A DNA stretch of 64,000 nucleotides from Girardinichthys multiradiatus (GCF_021462225.1 NC_061794.1:43028914-43092913); one strand, 5' to 3'. Positions 44,206 through 55,429 are shown, counted from the first letter of the stretch. Numbers and translations: made by a program. The notes: generated by a model from the sequence alone, not told the origin.

Positions 44206-46507
44206 GAAAAAAGCAAAACTCTCTAGAAACAATTCTCTGTCCTCATTCTGTCATTTAGCAAACAGAAATAAGTTTGTTAACAGATCATAGGCAGGAAAAG
44301 TTCATGTTTGTGGTTTTAAGGTGACAGAATTTTAAAAAAGGTTTTTAATACATATTTTTGCAATATATTGTATATACAGCATGTGCTGCTATTTGTTCCC
44401 TTTTGGTTTCTCATGTATCAAAGAATTTTTATATAAACAAATATGTTAGGTTTATGTTTTCTCAAGGGCAGAAATAACACGTCACACTAACATTTAGCAG
44501 CAGGAATAAGGCGCCTGTATTCAAATTGAAATGAAAAGGAGAAGATCTCAGATTGCACAACATCTAGCTTCATGGGTGGAAGATCCTGCTGGCTGTAATC
44601 AGTATGGCAAACAAAAGCTGACAGTGCAGGTGCCTAATAAGCATTCAGTTGACACACCCACATGGCTATTTTAGAAGCCAAGGCGTTCCTCCTAAACCCG
44701 AGCTGGCATTGCAGCATTGACAGTTTAATCTCTGACAGGCTAACTTGCCTCCCCCTAAATTACTGTAATTGATTCAATTAGTGTGTACACAGGCCAGGAG
44801 CTCTTTCTTAAAATGATCACGCACAGCTAAAATCTTCTATTTCCCCCTTTTCTTTTGTACATTCTCTTACCTCCAATATCATCTCTGAGGAAAAATCATT
44901 AAAACAATGAGTTGGCTTTTTTCGGCTCAAATACCTAAAAAAAAAAATAAATTAAAACATTCAGATCACTCAGTGGGTATTGCAAATATAGTCTTCTTGG
45001 AGCATACAGAAAACAGCTACATCAGTGAATTATCTAACACTCAGAGGAACATCAATATTTATAATTCCCTGGCTGCTGCAGGTAACAGATTTTTATGCAC
45101 ACTGTGTCAAGGAGGAGAAGCTGCTCTCTTGATCCCTACTGTATCTATCAGTGTTTAATGTGTTTAATGTATCATAAATTTCATATTTCCTGCTTCAGAT
45201 GATGAGAAAGACTTGAAGGGAGTTTCAATGCAATTTGTTTCCTGTTTGCAAGACTGCACAAAAGCTACTGAGATGCAGAAAGCGCAGTAAAGAATATTTG
45301 GAGAAAATCTTGATTATGTTATATGATGCAGTGACAGTAAACATGAATTGCTGTTTTCAGATTTGCCTGAATAGAAGTATTTTGTAGATGAAAAACAAGT
45401 TATTTTTATTCACATAGTCATGATTCAGCTCTAATGACATGATAATGTGTTGTGTTCTTTCTAATATGTGATTTTTTATGCAGGGCCTAAATCAAGAGCA
45501 AAGTTTTCCAAACTCTCTCCCAATTTAAACTATTTTTACATCGTCAACTCACAGTTCATGCATTCACGTGTTTTTTTTATGATTGCATCCAAAAACACAA
45601 ACAACTGAATAATTTTGCTGCCAGCAAAAAGGTCAGGTGCAGAGTGGCAGGAATCTTAATATCTTTGTGTAGTATACCTCCTTTCCCTTGACTTTCAGTC
45701 TGCAGTCTGAGCAAAACAACTCCTGTCTGTAAACCTGTCATCAACACAGCCAAAAATGTGTCAGTCTACTATAATAAAATAGGCTTTAGGATTAAAAAAA
45801 CTAAACAGAATTTATTATTGCTGTTTGAACAAGGAGAAAATGCAACATCCCTGGTGGTACACCATTGCTGTGTTTCCAAAGATTTGGTTAGAAGTATCTC
45901 TAACCTGGCTATCAGTGGCTTAATAACTAAAATGGATACCTATATCGCAAAACTATGATAAAATTAGAAAATTAAAAGGCATACGTATACAATTATTGGT
46001 ACGTTTCCTTTTCATCTGTGTTCAAACTTTTAGCTTACAATAGTTATGTTTAGTGCAATATCCAAATTTGAGAAATATATACAACAACATTTTAAAACAA
46101 ATGAAAAAAATCAAAACAGCCAAGAATGATAGTAAAACTTTTAAAAAAGTGATATCGTAACATCTGAAATGCCAAACCCGGCACATCTATGCATAACACA
46201 ATGTCCACCGAAAACAAAAGTTGTAAAATGAAAGTCAGCAGATCGCTTTTGAGTTCATAAAGTAAACATTTATAAAGAGATTTATGCTGTGAGGAGAAAA
46301 AAGTTGCAGGAGTGCTTGGAGAGTTAACAAACAAGCACTCTGCAGTGGGATTTAAAAGTACACATTATAGTCTGCCTGTAATTCACCACAATGGTGAATG
46401 ACTGGTTGTGACAAAAGTTGTAATTTGACACAGCATTCAGGTAGACAAAATTTCTGCTCCAGTTCTAACCAGCATTGGTATTTTGATGTTTACTTTATAG
46501 AAGACTA
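44206..46507. other. Intergenic, nothing recognised
   Basis: No exon, RNA gene or known repeat is recognised. Confidence 0.4.
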
Positions 46508-47145
46508 AGGGCCTGATCTTTAAAGATCCCAAATAGGGGGCGCTAATTTGCTTGTACAAAAAAAATTGCACTTGCAATAAGTGGACATGCCTGCCTTGAA
46601 TGATCCAGGCGCAAAACAAAAAGTGTTGCATGGAGTTTTTTTTCATAGGAGATATGTCATGGATTTTGTTTGTGATTGGCAGAGAATCAGAGCTTAGATA
46701 GTCCTACATAGAATCCTCTATTCTTGTCTATTTTTATTATTTTTATTTTTGACAACCTACATCTGTTGACACATGTACAGAAGATTCTCTCTCTCCGTCA
46801 TATGTCATTCTATCGGCCTTCCTTCTTGCCAAAGTGACAGCAGACATTTTTGCGTCCCTGTTAATACTTGAATTTCAAACGTTCTAAATCTAAATGCAAA
46901 AACAGCACCGCAATCTTTTTCAGGTTTGATGGTAAAGGATTACATTTGCTTATCCCACTCCAGTATATTTGCACATTTGGGTCATTATCATCTGTTTTCC
47001 ATATTCAGGAAGGCAAACATGCTAAAAACTTTGGCCCCGCTGTTTCGCTGATTTGCAATCAGATTAGCACCACGTTTGTATATCAGCTTTGCAGATGCGA
47101 ACAGGTTTGTGAGTGGTTTTGTGCAAACTTGGAAAATTAGGCCAT
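46508..47145. repeat. Possible MITE-like non-autonomous DNA element
   Basis: The left end GGGCCTGATCTTTAAAGATCCCAAATAG...TTGCACTTGCAA and the right end TTGTGCAAACTTGGAAAATTAGGCC are weak inverted relatives. A related left end (GCGCCTGATTTACTAACATCCC...) occurs near 23596. No coding sequence is present, and the ends and any target duplication are uncertain. Confidence 0.35.
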
Positions 47146-47155
47146 ATGTGGACAG

Positions 47156-47786
47156 TGTTATGATTCTGGCACGTCTGCTCTACCCTGTCTCCCTGGCTGC
47201 AATCAGCAGATTAGATGCACCTGGTGGCTGCTGCAGTGTAGTGCAATCTGTGGAATGCCAAGCACCTGTGTCTTCCCTGATATATACTGACTCTGACAAG
47301 CAGACGGTGCCAGATTTTTGAAAGCCATCGTGTGAGTAGATATCCAGCGTTCCTTCCTGTATGATCATTGTTCTTGACCTTGTCTTGTCTTTTGGATTTA
47401 TGCCTCTGCCTGCTCCCTGTCGGACTTTTTGGATTTTGGTCGTCGACCTTGTTTCCTACATCTGGTTTGTGCCTCTGCCTGCCCCTTGCCTGACGCCTCT
47501 TGTTCCGATCGTTGACCCTGTTTCTGTCCTTGGATTATTGAGCCAGCCTAGCCCTCGGATTATTCAGCCTGGAGTCACTTCTTACCTGTGCTGTGGAGAT
47601 CACTGCCTGCCGCCCACTGAGGTTTCCCCTCTGGGTTTCAAGTTCTACTCAAGACAAAAGCAGTGATTCCCAGAAGCTGTGTGGAGTTTTACCTGAGTGA
47701 CGTTTTCCTGTGGCTGAATAAACCTTTTACATTTTCAGTACTGTGTCTGGCTGAATCTTGGGTCCGCCTTTTTCTGATTCGTAATA
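47156..47786 (+). mobile_element. Solo LTR, about 631 bp, degenerate 5-bp target duplication
   Basis: It starts TGTTATGATTCTGGCACG and ends CTGATTCGTAATA, inverted relatives of each other (a terminal CA would be expected, TA is seen). Flanks are GACAG (47151-47155) and GACGG (47787-47791). Inside are a TATA-like GATATATAC at 47279-47287, a C/T-rich body with repeated TTGCCTGA/CTCTGCCTGC motifs and a poly(A) signal AATAAA at 47717-47722. It has the layout of a gypsy-type LTR in plus orientation. No internal retroelement genes flank it. Confidence 0.68.
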
Positions 47787-47791
47787 GACGG

Positions 47792-49085
47792 AAAGTGAGT
47801 TATTTTTGCACTTTGATCTATACTTTTCTGCTGCTCTTTCACAAATTTACATTTAGTAATTAACTTCATCTTCCTTTATAACTACAAACATAAAATGTTA
47901 TGACAGAAATGATATTACATCATTTTACTTTGTAATCCACAATAATTATGTACGCACAAAACAAAATGACTGTTGATAGCTAAATCACAAACATCAAATA
48001 TGTAAGCATCATATGAAAAGCTTAAAAATACAACTCTAAAAATGTTTTCAAAGTTATAATAAATGTGTAAACACCTCTGAGGCGACCGTGAAGTTACTTT
48101 AGGCACATTCAGAAGTCTAATGATGATAATAATAATTAGTTAACATTAGTGGCATCATGCCAACATTATAGCTAGCATGCTGATGGTAGCATTAGCTTGC
48201 TCTATCAGCCCAGGCCACAGTGACTCCTGTTTAATCTCTACCTTCAGCAGTTTATATCCCCACTTTGTATCTGTTACCCTTTCATTCAAAACTACTTCTA
48301 TTTCGTATTCATAAACATACCTTTTTATGCCAATGCGTTTAACCTATTGGTTTATTTTTGTTGGTAGCTTTATATTCTGAGGATGAATGGAGATAAAGAA
48401 TTGCAAAATGCACAAATGCCACTCATAATTTACATTTATATAATTCATTGGCATGTTTACAAATATTTTATATTTTATATTACTATTTCTACTGATTGTG
48501 GTTCCTATCGCTGAATGAACTGAATCCACTTGACTATTACAGAGAGATCATGACCTCTTATCAAATAAAAATAATGAGGGAGAGCCCAGGAGAAGTCAGG
48601 ACTCATTGGAGGGACTAAATATGAGGCTTGGAAACTCAGTGGACTTCCCTAAATTAAGTTGTACAGTGTCACTGGGGAGAAAGGTGTCTGTTTTTTCTTC
48701 CTGGACTGGTTACCCCAGCAACCTGATCTTGGAAATGTGGAAAACATGTAGGTATTTCAGGTTGCACTATGTTTACTTGCATCATTATTAGGACTACAAG
48801 AGATTCCCTGCTGTACCAAATTATTGTGCAGTGAGTGGGCCTTGGTAAGCAAGTTTCAAGCTTTCTTTTTTCTCACTGAGGCTTGCCCTTTGTGCTGAGC
48901 CTTCTGTTGATGACATATATTCATCATCTGTTTGACTGAGAAAGCTATCACTCTACTGGTTTATGTCAATAATGATGCACTGTGTTGTAACTGATTCTAA
49001 GTATAATTTTAAACACATGGGCATTTAGTAATGGGTGAGAGTGTTGCCGGATAGCACAGTGGTGTGCAGAATGACTGATGGTAAT
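47792..49085. other. Intergenic, nothing recognised
   Basis: No exon, RNA gene or known repeat is recognised. Confidence 0.4.
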
Positions 49086-49089
49086 GAAG

Positions 49090-49533
49090 ATGAAGAGGAC
49101 AAAGGCAGAGCAGAGGACAAGGAGATGCTGAAAAAGGAAGAAAGTTCTGTGGCTTTCACAGAGGAGTTGAGACAGGCTATGGCCAGGAGGTGTTTCTAGA
49201 TGACTGGACAACTACAGCAAAAGGCTATCAGGCAGACAGGCAGGAGAGTATTGGGTATGTCATCTGGAAGGAAAGTTGATAAGGAGACTTCGTGGTGGAA
49301 TGAGGAAGTACAGGAGAGTGTACAGAGAAAGAAGTGGGGCTAAGAAGAAGTGGGACATTGTGAGGACTGAAGAGAGATGTCAAGAGAAGAGGAAGACTCG
49401 TTGTAAAGTTAAGGTGGAGGTAGCTAAGGCCAAACAAAGGACATACAGTGACTTGTACCATTGAACATTTAGGTGGAGAGAAGGATTTATACATGTTGAT
49501 GAGCCAGAAAGACAGAGATGGAAAGGATGTTCA
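49090..49533 (+). mobile_element. RTE-type LINE, part 1 (upstream of reverse transcriptase)
   Basis: The translation gives GMSSGRKVDKETSWWNEEVQ, KKWDIVRTEERCQEKRKTRC and VKVEVAKAKQRTYSDLYH, then, frame-shifted, RDGKDV. This is the conserved linker between endonuclease and RT in fish RTE-like LINEs. It is interrupted at 49533 by a solo LTR. Confidence 0.75.
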
Positions 49534-50129
49534 TGTCATGATTTGAGGTGTTTAAGTTTTTGTTTTAGGTTTTCTCTGCTTATGTTCTCCAAATTGTGTG
49601 TCTGGATCCTGTTGCTGATCATTTTCCAGGTGGTGCTTTAGTTCTTTCCTTAGGTTTAGTTTCTCATGATTCTTGTATTCTGTTCATAGTGCATTTAATT
49701 TATTTTCTGTTATATCCATAATATGGGTCTTAGGTTTGATTGTGTCCTTGTTAAGGTCCAGTCATGTTTGTGTTCACTACTGCCACAGCCTCTAATCAGC
49801 TTCATCTGGTCCACCTGTTTGATGCAAATCAGTCTCGTCGTTCCACCTGTGCCATGCTGTATATTTACCCTTCCACTCTGTTTGCTCCTTGTGGTAGTAT
49901 ACTTTATGTTTTATCAAGTATGTCCAGGATTGTTTAAGCCAAGCCAAGCCAAGCCAAGCCAAGCCAAGACAAGCCAAGCTAAGCCCAGACCGATTATTCA
50001 TGCCATGCCTGCTCTTGTTTTTCCTTTGTTTTGTAAGTTTTTCTTTAGTTTTTTTGAACATCACAACTTACCATGCTTCCTTAGCCTCACTGTCTGCACT
50101 TGGTTCTGACTCCAAAAGTATTCCTGACA
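49534..50129 (+). mobile_element. Solo LTR, 596 bp, inserted in the RTE LINE
   Basis: It starts TGTCATGATTTG and ends ATTCCTGACA, with TG...CA ends inside the inverted pair TGTCA/TGACA. Perfect 5-bp duplications GTTCA lie at 49529-49533 and 50130-50134. Removing the insert restores RTE sequence (GATGTTCAGCAGGTTAGGGTGATTAAG, i.e. DVQQVRVIK). It contains a tract of about seven AAGCC units at 49936-49975 and a TATA-like TGTATATTTA near 49858. There is no coding sequence. Confidence 0.85.
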
Positions 50130-51392
50130 GTTCAGCAGGTTAGGGTGATTAAGAATTGAGATAGAAATGTACTGACAGGTGCAGCAAGTGTGATAGGAGG
50201 ATGGAAGGAGTACTTTGAAGATTTGATGAATTAGGAAAATGAGAGAGAGCAGAATAAGCAACTACTTTGAATCAGGAAGTAGCAAAGATTAGTAAGGATG
50301 AAGTATATAACAAAGGCATTGAAAATGATGAAGACTGGAAAAGCAGGTTTTCCTGATGATATACCTATGGATGTATAGAAGTGTCTAGAAGAGACAGCAG
50401 TAGAGTTTTTGACCAGGCTGTTCAATGAGATCTTAGAGAGTGAGAACATGCCTGATAAATGGAGAAGAAGTGTGGTGGTAATAATTATCAAAAACAATGG
50501 TGAGATGTGCAGAGCTGGGGAAACAACAGATAAATAAAGTTGATGAGTCATTCAAGAAGTTACAGGAAAGAGTAATGGAAGCTAGACTGAGGTCAACAGT
50601 GAGCTTCTGTGAACAGCAGTATGGTTTCATGCCAAGACAAACTACTACAGATCCAAGATTTGCTGTAAGGAGATTCAAGATTTGCTTTCAAGGTCAAAGG
50701 GAGCTGCATTGTGTTTTTGTAGATCTAGAGAACGCATATAACAGGGTGCCAAGAGGGAAGCTGGAGCAGACCATGTATGAGAGCTGAAAGAAGAGAAATG
50801 AAGGTCAGCAGGGGCAAGACAGAATACATGTGTGTAAATGAGAGGGACCCAAGTGGAGACATAAGGTTACAGGGAACAGAGATGAAGAACGTGGAGGATT
50901 TTAAGTACTGGGGTAAACAGTCCAGAGCAACGATGAGTGTGAAAAAGAGGTGAAGAAACGTGTCCAAGCAACTTGGAACATGTGGAACAAAGTGCCAGGT
51001 ATGTTGTATGATAAAAGAGTATCAGTGACAATGAAAGGAAAGGTTTACAAAACGATAGTGAGGTCACCAGTGTTGTATGGTTTAGAGACAGTGGCACTGA
51101 GGAAGAGACCGAAGACAGAGCTGGAGGTAGCAGAGATGAATCGGGAATAGATCAGGAACGAGTACATCAGAGGGATAGCTCATGTTAGATGTGTTGGAAA
51201 TAAGGCCAGAGAGGCCAGACTGAGATGGTTTGGACATGTAAAAAGAAGGGATAGTGAGTATATCAGTAGAAGGATGCTGAGGCTGGAACTGCCAGGTAAG
51301 AGGCCTAAAGGAAGACCAAACAGGAGATTTATGGATGGAGTGAAAGAGGGCATGAAGGTAGTGGGTGTGAGACAAGGAGTAGAAATGGTATT
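50130..51392 (+). mobile_element. RTE-type LINE, part 2 (reverse transcriptase, core deleted)
   Basis: It resumes with WKEYFEDLMN-like sequence, then FCEQQYGFMPRQTTTD, FAVRRFKICFQGQRELHCVF and VDLENAYNRVPRGKLEQTMYES. At about 50786 it jumps to REMKVSRGKTEYMCVNER, so the RT core with its catalytic Asp pair is deleted. It continues VKKRVQATWNMWNKVPGMLYDKRVS, KGKVYKTIVRSPVLYGLETVALRKRPKTELEVAEM, IRNEYIRGIAHV, RLRWFGHVKRRDSEYI and LPGKRPKGRPNRRFMDGVKE. Several frameshifts and stops are present, so it is dead. Its 3' end lies about 110 bp before the kcng1 splice acceptor. Confidence 0.85.
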
Positions 51393-51499
51393 TAAAGTAT
51401 TCATTTATAAATAAATAGTATCTGAGCATGTTCCACAGGATAAATAATCGGTGCACTCTTTGAAGAATTGTCAGAGTAACAAACTTTATTCTCTTTTTC

Positions 51500-51563
51500 A
51501 GTTTGTGAGGGTGAGATCGTGCTGACGGGAGGCTGAGCACAGGGATGTGAGCGGACAGTAAAG
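51500..51563 (+). other. kcng1: kcng1 5' UTR part of the first coding exon, with splice acceptor
   Basis: CTCTTTTTCAG ends at 51501 with a good pyrimidine tract, so the exon starts at 51502 and gives 62 bases of 5' UTR before the ATG at 51564. The start context AGTAAAGATGA has A at -3. An upstream non-coding exon must exist if this acceptor is used. Confidence 0.6.
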
Positions 51564-52346
51564 ATGACCCTGTTGGCAGGTGATGGCTCTGACTATGACT
51601 ACAGTGCCCTAAGCTGTGCCTCTGACACCTCCCTTAATCAACCTCCCCAACAAGAGGAAGAGGCTCAGAAGGGAGCCTTCTACAAAAGGGCCCAGCTCGC
51701 CCCTGAACTCAGTGCCATCCCAGACAACAACACTCTGTCCAGCACCTGGAAGATCCATGCCATCATTAATGTGGGTGGCCTGCGCTACCAGATGCCTTGG
51801 ACCACTTTAGAGGATTTCCCTCTTTCCCGTCTGGGTCAGTTGCACCTATGCAGCAGCTTTGAAGAGATTATGCTCATCTGTGATGACTACGATGTTACAC
51901 ACAATGAGTTCTTCTTTGATCGCAGCCCCTGCGCCTTCAGGACCATCCTGACCTTCTTACGGGCAGGTAAGCTGCGCTCCCTCAGGGAGATGTGTGCACT
52001 CTCCTTCAGGGAGGAGCTCCTCTACTGGGGTGTACCAGAGGAGAGCTTGGAGTGGTGTTGTCGTCGGCGCATGCTGCAGCGTCTGGAAGAGTTTGAAGCA
52101 ATTGAGAGAGCGGAAGAGGAGGATGAACTCTTGGAGGATCAGTTGGATTCTGAGAACGTGCACAAAGAGCACACAGCTGAGTCTAGAATCAACTGGTGTA
52201 TGAGCAAACTGAGAGACATGGTGGAGAGGCCTCACTCTGGCCTGCCAGGAAAGATCTTTGCTTGTTTGTCAGTGTTGTTTGTTACCATCACAGCCATCAA
52301 CCTCTCCATCAGCACAATGCCAGCTATGAGAGAAGAGGAGGAGGCG
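51564..52346 (+). CDS. kcng1: Potassium channel modifier subunit Kv6.1, coding exon 1 (residues 1-261)
   Basis: Kv6.1 does not form channels alone. It joins Kv2 subunits at the plasma membrane and shifts their gating. The N-terminus MTLLAGDGSDYDYSALSC is the KCNG1-type start and distinguishes it from KCNG2, 3 and 4. The T1 tetramerisation domain covers about residues 65-167, with INVGGLRY, CDDYD (106-110) and NEFFFDR (114-120). An acidic linker (about 176-200) and the conserved DMVERPHSGLPGK follow, then S1 (about 228-250, IFACLSVLFVTITAINLSIS). Coding ends at EEEEA and the donor GCG|GTGAGT (GT at 52347-52348). Phase 0 joins it to exon 2. An exon break just after S1 is the usual KCNG arrangement. 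The open frame runs a few codons into the intron, but VSKTTFHIK is intronic. No internal stops, so the exon appears functional. Confidence 0.96.
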
Positions 52347-52608
52347 GTGAGTAAAACAACATTTCACATAAAATAAACAACAAATACAGCAAAGATACAA
52401 GAACAGAACAGGTTAGAAGCCTACTTCATAGGCATGATAGCCATTATAATTTGGGGCTTTTAATAATGATAATAATAATGGGTCTGAGCAATTCTTTTGT
52501 AGGCGTAGAATATCATGTAACAAACACCTTCAATGATTTTTAAAAGCTATAACTGGGTGCGCAAGCTTTAAATTATGATGGATTTCCAAAATCCACAATT
52601 ATACATAT

Positions 52609-52876
52609 ATTCACTGTCTATACCCGCTTATCCATGCAGAGTCACAGGGTGGCTGGGGCCTATCTCCAGCAGTCATTGGGCGAGAGTCAGGGCACACCCT
52701 GGACAGGTCGCCAGTTCATCAACGGGCAACATAGAGACCCACAGGACAAGCAGTATAAGTATACACGAGGAGAACATGAAAACTCTATGCAGAAAGACCT
52801 CAGGCCGGGACTCATATCCAGGACCTTCTTGCTGCAAGGCAACAGTGCTACCAACTGTGCCACAATGAAGCCCAAT
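52609..52876 (+). repeat. Teleost short retroposon, copy B
   Basis: TATACCCGCTTATCCATGCAG, GGGGCCTATCTCCAGCAGTC, GGGCACACCCTGGACAGGTCGCC, GAGGAGAACATGAAAACTC and CCAGGACCTTCTTGCTGCAAGGCAACAGTGCTACCAACTGTGCCAC match the unit at 25110-25470, with an internal deletion after GGCAACATAGAGACC. No clear target duplication is visible. Confidence 0.75.
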
Positions 52877-52924
52877 AATGCATTTAGAATTTGAATTATG
52901 GTATACATATAATTCAAATATTTA

Positions 52925-53293
52925 CATACATCCCCACTAATATTTTGGTAAAAGTGCTTGAGATGTTGTACAGAAGCTTAACACTTTTTGCAGCCTTCAG
53001 CAAGTTTTTGGCATTATTCTGTCTGGATTTTTGACCACTCTTAATTTAAATTTAAATTGTTCGGTCTCCTGGCACAGACCTGGTTTCAGGTTCCAGCAGA
53101 GTTAAGGTTGGGACCTTTGTAAAAGCTTTGTATTTGCCTTATCCTGTCAACATCCAACCATCTAGCTGGTGAGTGGATATGTTGAATTGGAATTTGGTGG
53201 TAATCCACCTTCTTCATTATTCCATACACTTGCAATGCAGCACAACAGACCCTCAGCATGATGCTACCACTACCATCCTTGACAGTAAACATA
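52925..53293 (-). mobile_element. Older Tc1-like element, right half (minus)
   Basis: TTACATACATCCCC (terminal-repeat-like), CCTGGCACAGACCTGGTTTCAGG, GAATTGGAATTTGGTGGTAATCC, CACTTGCAATGCAGCACAACAGACCCTCAGCATGATGCTACCACTACCATCCTTGACAGTA are the antisense of a Tc1 transposase up to the second half of the DDE region. It continues after the younger insertion at 54851. Confidence 0.68.
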
Positions 53294-54848
53294 CAGGTCC
53301 TTCTCAAAAAATTTGCATATTGTGATAAAGTTCATTATTTTCCATAATGTCATGATGAAAATTTAACATTCATATATTTTAGATTCATTGCACACTAACT
53401 GAAATATTTCAGGTCTTTTATTGTCTAAATACGGATGATTTTGGCATACAGCTCATGAAAACCCAAAATTCCTATCTCACAAAATTAGCATATCATTAAA
53501 AGGGTCTCTAAACGAGCTATGAACCTAATCATCTGAATCAACGAGTTAACTCTAAACACCTGCAAAAGATTCCTGAGGCCTTTAAAACTCCCAGCCTGGT
53601 TCATCACTCCAAACCTCCATAATTGGTAAGACTGCCGACCTGACTGCTGTCCAGAAGGCCACTATTGACACCCTCAAGCAAGAGGGTAAGACACAGAAAG
53701 AAATTTCTGAATGAATAGGCTGTTCCCAGAGTGCTGTATCAAGGCACCTCAGTGGGAAGTCTGTGGGAAGGAAAAAGTGTGGCAGAAAACGCTGCACAAC
53801 AAGAAGAGGTGACCGGACCCTGAGGAAGATTGTGGAGAAGGGCCGATTCCAGACCTTGGGGGACCTGCGGAACCAGTGGACTGAGTCTGGAGTAGAAACA
53901 TCCAGAGCCACCGTGCACTGGCGTGTGCAGGAAATGGGCTACAGGTGCCGCATTCCCCAGACCTGGGCTACAGAGAAGCAGCACTGGACTGTTGCTCAGT
54001 GGTCCAAAGTACTTTTTTCGGATGAAAGCAAATTCTGCATGTCATTCGGAAATCAAGGTGCCAGAGTCTGGAGGAAGACTGGGGAGAAGGAAATGCCAAA
54101 ATGCCAGAAGTCCAGTGTCAAGTACCCACAGTCAGTGATGGTCTGGGGTGCCGTGTCAGCTGCTGGTGTTGGTCCACTGTGTTTTATCAAGGGCAGGGTC
54201 AATGCAGCTAGCTATCAGGAGATTTTGGAGCACTTCATGCTTCCATCTGCTGAAAAGCTTTATGGAGATGAAGATTTCATTTTTCAGCATTTACCAGTTT
54301 TTCAAAACCACTGGTAAATGGTTTACTGACCATGGTATCACTGTGCTCAATTGGCCTGCCAACTCTCCTGACCTGAACCCCATAGAGAATCTGTGGGATA
54401 TTGTGAAGAGAACGTTGAGAGACTCAAGACCCAACACTCTGGATGAGCTAAAGGCCGCTATTGAAGCATCCTGGGCCTCCATAAGACCTCAGCAGTGCCA
54501 CAGGCTGATTGTCTCCATGCCATGCCGCATTGAAGCAATCATTTCTGCAAAAGGATTTCCGACCAAGTATTGAGTGCATAACTGTACATGATTATTTGAA
54601 GGTTGACGTTTTTTGTATTAAAAACACTTTTCTTTCATTGGTCGGATGAAATATGCTAATTTTGTGAGATAGGAATTTTGGGTTTTTATGAGCTGTATGC
54701 CAAAATCATCCGTATTAAGACCATAAAAGACCTGAAATATTTCAGTTAGTGTGCAATGAATCTAAAATATGACTGTTAAATTTTCATCATGACATTATGG
54801 AAAATAATGAACTTTATCACAATATGCTAATATTTTGAGAAGGACCTG
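53294..54848 (+). mobile_element. Younger Tc1-like transposon with 200-bp terminal inverted repeats
   Basis: It starts CAGGTCCTTCTCAAAAAATT and ends TATTTTGAGAAGGACCTG. The two terminal repeats (53294-53493 and 54651-54848) are near-identical inverted copies of about 200 bp. TA duplications lie at 53292-53293 and 54849-54850. The length is 1555 bp. It carries the transposase pseudogene at 53622-54573 in plus orientation. Its right end is also found at 1-77 of the window. Confidence 0.94.
53622..54573 (+). pseudogene. Tc1-like transposase pseudogene
   Basis: The frame starts at an ATT (53622-53624) where the family normally has ATG, giving GKTADLTAVQKATIDTLKQE. An in-frame TGA lies at 53712-53714 inside the first helix-turn-helix (KEISE*IGCSQSAVSRHL). 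From GRKKCGRKRC the frame is clean, with a second helix-turn-helix (TSRATVHWRVQEMGYRCRIP) and the first catalytic block LFSDESKF. A short deletion near 54285-54305 destroys the second block (expected Q-D-x-A-P-x-H; FQHLPVFQ is read here) and shifts the frame. The shifted frame continues KTTGKWFTDHGITVLNWPAN, SPDLNPIENLWDIVKRTLRD and ends IISAKGFPTKY. Lost start, stop codon, frameshift and loss of the second catalytic Asp make it inactive. Confidence 0.9.
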
Positions 54849-54850
54849 TA

Positions 54851-55035
54851 GTGTTCTTAGGTTTGGAAGAATTGTCCGAAGATGCGTCTTTTCATTGTGG
54901 CCGAGTAGCTCAATCTTTGTCTCGTTTGACTGTAAAGCTTTTCTCCAGAAGGCCTTTAGTTTGACCCTATGTGTAACACAAAATTAAGATCAAGCTTGAA
55001 AGTGGCGATTTTTAGCAGGAGCTTCTTCCTTTATT
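54851..55035 (-). mobile_element. Older Tc1-like element, continuation (minus)
   Basis: GTGTTCTTAGGTTTGGAAGAATTG, TCATTGTGGCCGAGTAGCTCAATCTTTGTCTCGTTTGAC, TTTTCTCCAGAAGGCCTTTAG, AGATCAAGCTTGAAAGTGGCGATTTTTAGCAGGAGC continue the antisense transposase directly from 53291 (…CTTGACAGTAAACA / GTGTTCTTAGG), reading through the first catalytic region toward the N-terminus. Confidence 0.72.
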
Positions 55036-55429
55036 GATCATTATTGATTTTTAATCAGTCTTACCAGTTTTCACTAAAATTACCACCCAACAATGAACAG
55101 TAAGTAATGTGTAAAGTAAAAAACACTCTAAATATGTATTTTACTGTAAACGGTATAAACACGAGAACAAGTTGTATAGTAGTAGCTTTATTTATCCTAG
55201 TCAGAATAAACTTGAAAGCCTTTTATCTGGCCAGTCCAAATAAAGCTGAAAAATACAAGCTTTTACCAATCTGCCATGTCATTCCCTCTCAAAAAAGAAC
55301 ACCAAGCAATGAAGCTTTACTGGTGTTATTTTTACCTGTTCTTCCATGAAACATATAGCAAGTTGTGCCGAAGTACAGGAACTGTACTTGTTTTTTTACA
55401 TTTCAACATTCTCCCCTCCTGAGAAAACT

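Noticed and set aside
47361..47666. 101-codon frame with repeated PLPAPC motifs
   Set aside because: The repeats come from the CTCTGCCTGC/TTGCCTGA units of the LTR. No protein is supported.
52347..52373. Extension of kcng1 exon 1 to the stop at 52376 as a single-exon protein
   Set aside because: The sequence GCG|GTGAGT is a strong donor, and exon 2 at 58822 continues the conserved channel core in phase.
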